From contig CANFOL010000004.1 of assembly GCA_947448695.1 (NCBI GenBank), positions 62,001-126,000 of the forward strand: a stretch of 64,000 bases of DNA. The letters run 5' to 3'. Shown piece after piece: positions 61,360-64,000 of the stretch; position 1 is the stretch's first letter, and each line of letters opens with the position of its first letter. Source of the stretch: Burkholderiaceae bacterium (GTDB taxonomy: Bacteria > Pseudomonadota > Gammaproteobacteria > Burkholderiales > Burkholderiaceae). The notes under the pieces are model-generated. The model saw nothing but the letters and a program-made list of their open reading frames with translations. It was not told where the DNA came from and did no database searches. Made by a program: the position numbers and the translations under genes.

Positions 61360-62094
61360 TTATAAAGGATTAAATTTAAGTAAGGCGCGTGTTAACCAAC
61401 CTGTTTGTTGTGCGTCATCGGCAGCACCGCGACCACGGTACTCCATGCGGGCATCAGCAACTTGTTGGGAGGAAATTGAATTGTTAACAAGATTGCGAGG
61501 ATTAACAACACCACCAAAGCGGATTGTTTCTTCTTCATTACTAACAGCAATTTGTTTCTCACCAGCAACGACTAAATTACCATTAGAGAGAACCTCAATC
61601 ACGGTAACCGTAATCGTGCCATTAAAGTAATTACTGTTAGAGCTATTACCACTGCCCTCACTCTTTAAGTCGGTCGTAGAGGCATTATTTCCTACACCTG
61701 TAATGAAATCAAATGCTCCCTTAATTGCACCTGCAATACTTCCACCAGTTGCAATGCCAGTATTAGCAGCCGTATTAGTCGCATTGGCTTTACGTGCAGC
61801 TAAGGATCCGCTATTTTTGGCAGCACTCGTTGTTTCATTCAAGACAATGGTTAAAGTATCGCCAACGTTGCGCGCACGCGAATCTTCAAATAATGGTCTA
61901 AAGCCAACGCTTACAGTTGTATTCGCTGTTGGGAATAAACTTCCTAAATTAGCCGGTGTTAAGTTTTCTGGTTTAGGACGAATTGATGTTGGTGTGGCCA
62001 GAAGAGTTGGTTTATCAGAAGTCGCACAAGCACTTAAAAGAGCTGAACTTACCACTAATAATCCGGTTAATCGAAGAACAGAGACCTTACGCAT
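61360..62094 (-). CDS. flgH: Flagellar L-ring lipoprotein FlgH
   Basis: The 244-residue protein has a lipoprotein signal (lipobox LSAC). L-ring motifs include RPLFEDSRARNVGDTLTIVL, NETTSAAKNSGS, GNLVVAGEKQIAVSNEEETI, RFGGVVNPRNL and ARMEYRGRGAADDAQQTGW. It forms the outer-membrane L-ring. It precedes flgI by 7 bp. Confidence 0.95.
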   Translation of the reverse strand: MRKVSVLRLTGLLVVSSALLSACATSDKPTLLATPTSIRPKPENLTPANLGSLFPTANTTVSVGFRPLFEDSRARNVGDTLTIVLNETTSAAKNSGSLAARKANATNTAANTGIATGGSIAGAIKGAFDFITGVGNNASTTDLKSEGSGNSSNSNYFNGTITVTVIEVLSNGNLVVAGEKQIAVSNEEETIRFGGVVNPRNLVNNSISSQQVADARMEYRGRGAADDAQQTGWLTRALLKFNPL

Positions 62095-62096
62095 GA

Positions 62097-62885
62097 TTAT
62101 TGCCCTAAGGTAGAGAGTTTTTGGAGAATTTGATCCGATGCAGACACTGCTCGTGTATTAATTTCGTAACCACGCTGTGCTGCAATTAGCCTTACAAGCT
62201 CCTCAGATACATTCACGTTCGATTGTTCAACATAATATTGATTCGTCGTTCCCATACCGTTGGTGCCTGCAGTTTGGGTCTGGGCTGTTCCTGAAGAAGG
62301 TGTTGGAATGTAGTTACCGTTACCAATGGATGACATACCGGATTCATTCGCGAAGTTCGCTAACACCAATTGCCCTGCCTGAGTAAGCGCAGTACTACCT
62401 TGTTGTGTATATTGGACTAAGCCAGCAGAATTAATGAAAACGCCGGTTGCGGATGAAGGAATAACGCCCGCACCTGATACTGTATTACCATCTTGAGTCA
62501 CAATTTGACCAGTTGCATTTTTACTAAAACTACCATTACGAGTATATGCAAGCGTCCCATCAGCTAACTGGATCTGAAAATACCCGTTACCTTGAATCGC
62601 TACGTCTAATGAATTACCTGTATTTAGCAAAGGTCCTTGAATATTGACACGCTCGGTGGTTGATACAGCAGAGCCAGAACCAACTTGTAAGCCTGTAGGT
62701 AATAAATTTTGAGCATTTGAAGCTGCACCCGGCGCTCTAATCGTTGTATACAAAAGATCCTGAAAAATTGGATTGATCTTTTTGAAAGCATTCGTTGAAG
62801 AGTTGGCCAAATTGTTAGAAATTAAATCAATGCTCGTTTGCTGAGCATCCATTCCTGTTTTAGCAATCCATAATGAGCGTAACAT
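62097..62885 (-). CDS. flgG: Distal rod protein FlgG
   Basis: The 262-residue axial protein begins MLRSLWIAKTGMDAQQTSID with LISNNLANSSTNAFKK, and ends NVSEELVRLIAAQRGYEINT plus a C-terminal helix. The length and both termini are typical of FlgG. It is two bases from flgH. Confidence 0.95.
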   Translation of the reverse strand: MLRSLWIAKTGMDAQQTSIDLISNNLANSSTNAFKKINPIFQDLLYTTIRAPGAASNAQNLLPTGLQVGSGSAVSTTERVNIQGPLLNTGNSLDVAIQGNGYFQIQLADGTLAYTRNGSFSKNATGQIVTQDGNTVSGAGVIPSSATGVFINSAGLVQYTQQGSTALTQAGQLVLANFANESGMSSIGNGNYIPTPSSGTAQTQTAGTNGMGTTNQYYVEQSNVNVSEELVRLIAAQRGYEINTRAVSASDQILQKLSTLGQ

Positions 62886-62902
62886 AATTATTGTCCTTTA
62901 GA

Positions 62903-63643
62903 TCAACGTGATAGTGAGAGGAGTTCGTTGGCAGAACGCGCGTTCTGATCTGCCGATTGAAGTGTTCTGATATTGAGATCAAACATACGACTTTGACTAA
63001 TCATTTCCACCATTGATTGCGATGGATTGACATTGCTGAGTTCGACGGCACCCTGAATCACTCTAGCATTGGGGTCTAAAGTGCCTTGACCATTTGGTAC
63101 ATCAAATAGTCCGTCTTCATTACGTGTAATCTGAGATGCCGGTGGATTAACTACTTTTAATTTACCCGCTTGATTCAGAAAACTGTTACCAGGAATTTGG
63201 GTATAAACCGAACCGTCATCAGCTACTTGAACTTTTGCACCGATAGGAATATTAATTGGACCACCAACACCTAAAACGGTGGCATTGTTACCTACCTTTA
63301 AAACGCCAGTATTGTCGACATAAAAGTTACCAGCTCTGGTATAAGCTTCGCTAGAATCTGACGCACGACGAACAGCAAAAAAGCCGCTACCTTTAATCGC
63401 TACATCATAGGGATTACCTGTCGTTTGAATCACGCCAGAGGTAAAATTAGAGCCCGGAGTCGTTTCTACTGAAAAAACGCGTGTATCAGCCTCCTTGCCC
63501 TGAATCGGAACTGCACGATATGCGTTAACAGCCTCCCGAAATCCTGGAGTTTGAGCATTGGCTAAATTATTTGCTGTTACGGCCAACTGATCCGTACTCG
63601 CTTTAGCACCAGTCATCGAGGTATAAACGTAATGGTTAATCAT
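62903..63643 (-). CDS. flgF: Proximal rod protein FlgF
   Basis: The 246-residue axial protein begins MINHYVYTSMTGAKASTDQL with AVTANNLANAQTPGFRE, and ends SMVEMISQSRMFDLNIRTLQ. The ATG at 63643 is chosen because upstream in-frame codons run through the promoter and terminator and lack homology. It is the first gene after the sigma-54 promoter at 63695-63711. Confidence 0.93.
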   Translation of the reverse strand: MINHYVYTSMTGAKASTDQLAVTANNLANAQTPGFREAVNAYRAVPIQGKEADTRVFSVETTPGSNFTSGVIQTTGNPYDVAIKGSGFFAVRRASDSSEAYTRAGNFYVDNTGVLKVGNNATVLGVGGPINIPIGAKVQVADDGSVYTQIPGNSFLNQAGKLKVVNPPASQITRNEDGLFDVPNGQGTLDPNARVIQGAVELSNVNPSQSMVEMISQSRMFDLNIRTLQSADQNARSANELLSLSR

Positions 63644-63694
63644 ATTGTTCCAAGTTGGTTCAAGCACAAGAATAAAAAGTTCATATATATCTAT

Positions 63695-63711
63695 AAGCAA
63701 ACATCGTGCCA
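63695..63711 (-). promoter_or_regulatory. Sigma-54 (RpoN) promoter of the flgF operon
   Basis: On the minus strand the sequence TGGCACGATGTTTGCTT matches the -24/-12 consensus TGGCACG-N4-TTGCW at every position. Transcription should start near 63685, giving a leader of about 42 nt to the flgF ATG. It follows directly on the flgE terminator. rpoN itself is at 50363. Confidence 0.88.
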
Positions 63712-63736
63712 GTTTAAAAACCCCCATTAAAAAAAA

Positions 63737-63752
63737 TCCGCCCGAAGGCGGA
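63737..63752 (-). terminator. Intrinsic terminator after flgE
   Basis: A perfect 6-bp GC-rich stem (TCCGCC / GGCGGA) closes a 4-nt loop that reads TTCG on the minus strand. Eight U follow on that strand (63729-63736). This is a textbook intrinsic terminator about 22 bp after the flgE stop codon. Confidence 0.92.
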
Positions 63753-63774
63753 CAAGAGTTCAAATTTTATAAAC

Positions 63775-64000
63775 TTAACTTAATTTATTGAGAACATCAT
63801 CTTGAATAGCTTGGCTTGTTTTAACAACCTGTGATGCTGCAGAATATTGACGCTGAAGGGACATCAGCGTGACTAACTGACTAGTCAAATCAACGTTTGA
63901 TTGCTCAAGAGCTTGTGATTTTAAAGCCCCGAATAAGCCTGAGCCTGCCTCACCAAAAGTTGGGGTACCCGATAAAGCGGACTCCTCATAAGAGTTCCCA
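63775..64000 (-). CDS. flgE: Flagellar hook protein FlgE, C-terminal part (cut by window edge)
   Basis: About 75 C-terminal residues are visible. They include ALEQSNVDLTSQLVTLMSLQ and RQYSAASQVVKTSQAIQDDV, ending LNKLS. This is the conserved C-terminal helix of FlgE. The 5' part lies beyond the window. It is the last gene of the upstream flagellar transcript. Confidence 0.9.
   Translation of the reverse strand, partial: GNSYEESALSGTPTFGEAGSGLFGALKSQALEQSNVDLTSQLVTLMSLQRQYSAASQVVKTSQAIQDDVLNKLS

Noticed and set aside
61703..62113. A 136-residue open frame on the plus strand across flgH
   Set aside because: It is antisense to flgH, whose signal, lipobox and L-ring motifs are clear; composition is that of a shadow frame.

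Overview
The window looks like a piece of a low-GC, compact betaproteobacterial chromosome, most probably a Polynucleobacter-like member of the Burkholderiales. The reasons are three orphan Bug/TctC solute-binding proteins, several CaiB/BaiF CoA-transferases, a System I cytochrome c maturation operon, an RpoN with an intact RpoN box, and AT-rich DNA throughout. This placement is inference from gene content; no rRNA or tRNA gene was seen. No gene-free stretch exceeds about 225 bp.

Layout. (1) 1-12683: a catabolic island. On the minus strand are a branched-chain-type ABC permease fragment and its binding protein, then a CoA-transferase, an enoyl-CoA hydratase and a hydroxyacyl-CoA dehydrogenase. 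Divergent from them on the plus strand is an operon of SMP-30 lactonase, GntR/UTRA regulator, enolase-superfamily dehydratase, MDH2-type dehydrogenase, Bug protein, LeuC/LeuD-like hydro-lyase and PEP mutase/isocitrate lyase-type lyase. Two near-identical palindromes in the divergent gap are the likely GntR operators. (2) 12684-21472: a GST, a BchO-like hydrolase and a complete ccmABCDEFGHI operon for cytochrome c heme attachment, including a 50-residue ccmD. (3) 21549-40847: metabolic genes (cupin, MFS, selD, mnmH, hydroxyacid dehydrogenase, fumarylacetoacetase, a second CoA-transferase, two Bug proteins, a methyltransferase, quinone oxidoreductase, a CoxLSM-type molybdenum hydroxylase, an MDH2-type dehydrogenase and a Tat-exported amidohydrolase). 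Among them is a lone FliL-like gene.

(4) 41040-48067: the most unusual region. It holds a coiled-coil protein followed by a tight operon: a very long ZorA-like MotA/ExbB-type channel protein with 87-residue tail repeats, a ZorB-like MotB/OmpA protein, a ZorC-like (EH-signature-like) protein and a GGDEF protein with a degenerate EAL domain. It resembles the Zorya anti-phage core but has no ZorD helicase/nuclease and instead ends in a probable diguanylate cyclase.

(5) 48054-64000: an L,D-transpeptidase with a TPR/Cds6-like partner, rpoN, a 77-residue protein ending in a FliF-like FliG-binding motif, a lipoprotein, and a minus-strand flagellar block running flgE(partial)-flgF-flgG-flgH-flgI-flgJ-flgK-flgL-motA-motB-sel1 protein-CxxC protein-flhB. 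A strong intrinsic terminator after flgE is followed by a near-perfect sigma-54 promoter in front of flgF, tying the late flagellar block to the rpoN gene in the same window.

Genes are packed tightly. Most operon partners overlap by ATGA or TAATG, and several convergent pairs overlap at their 3' ends.
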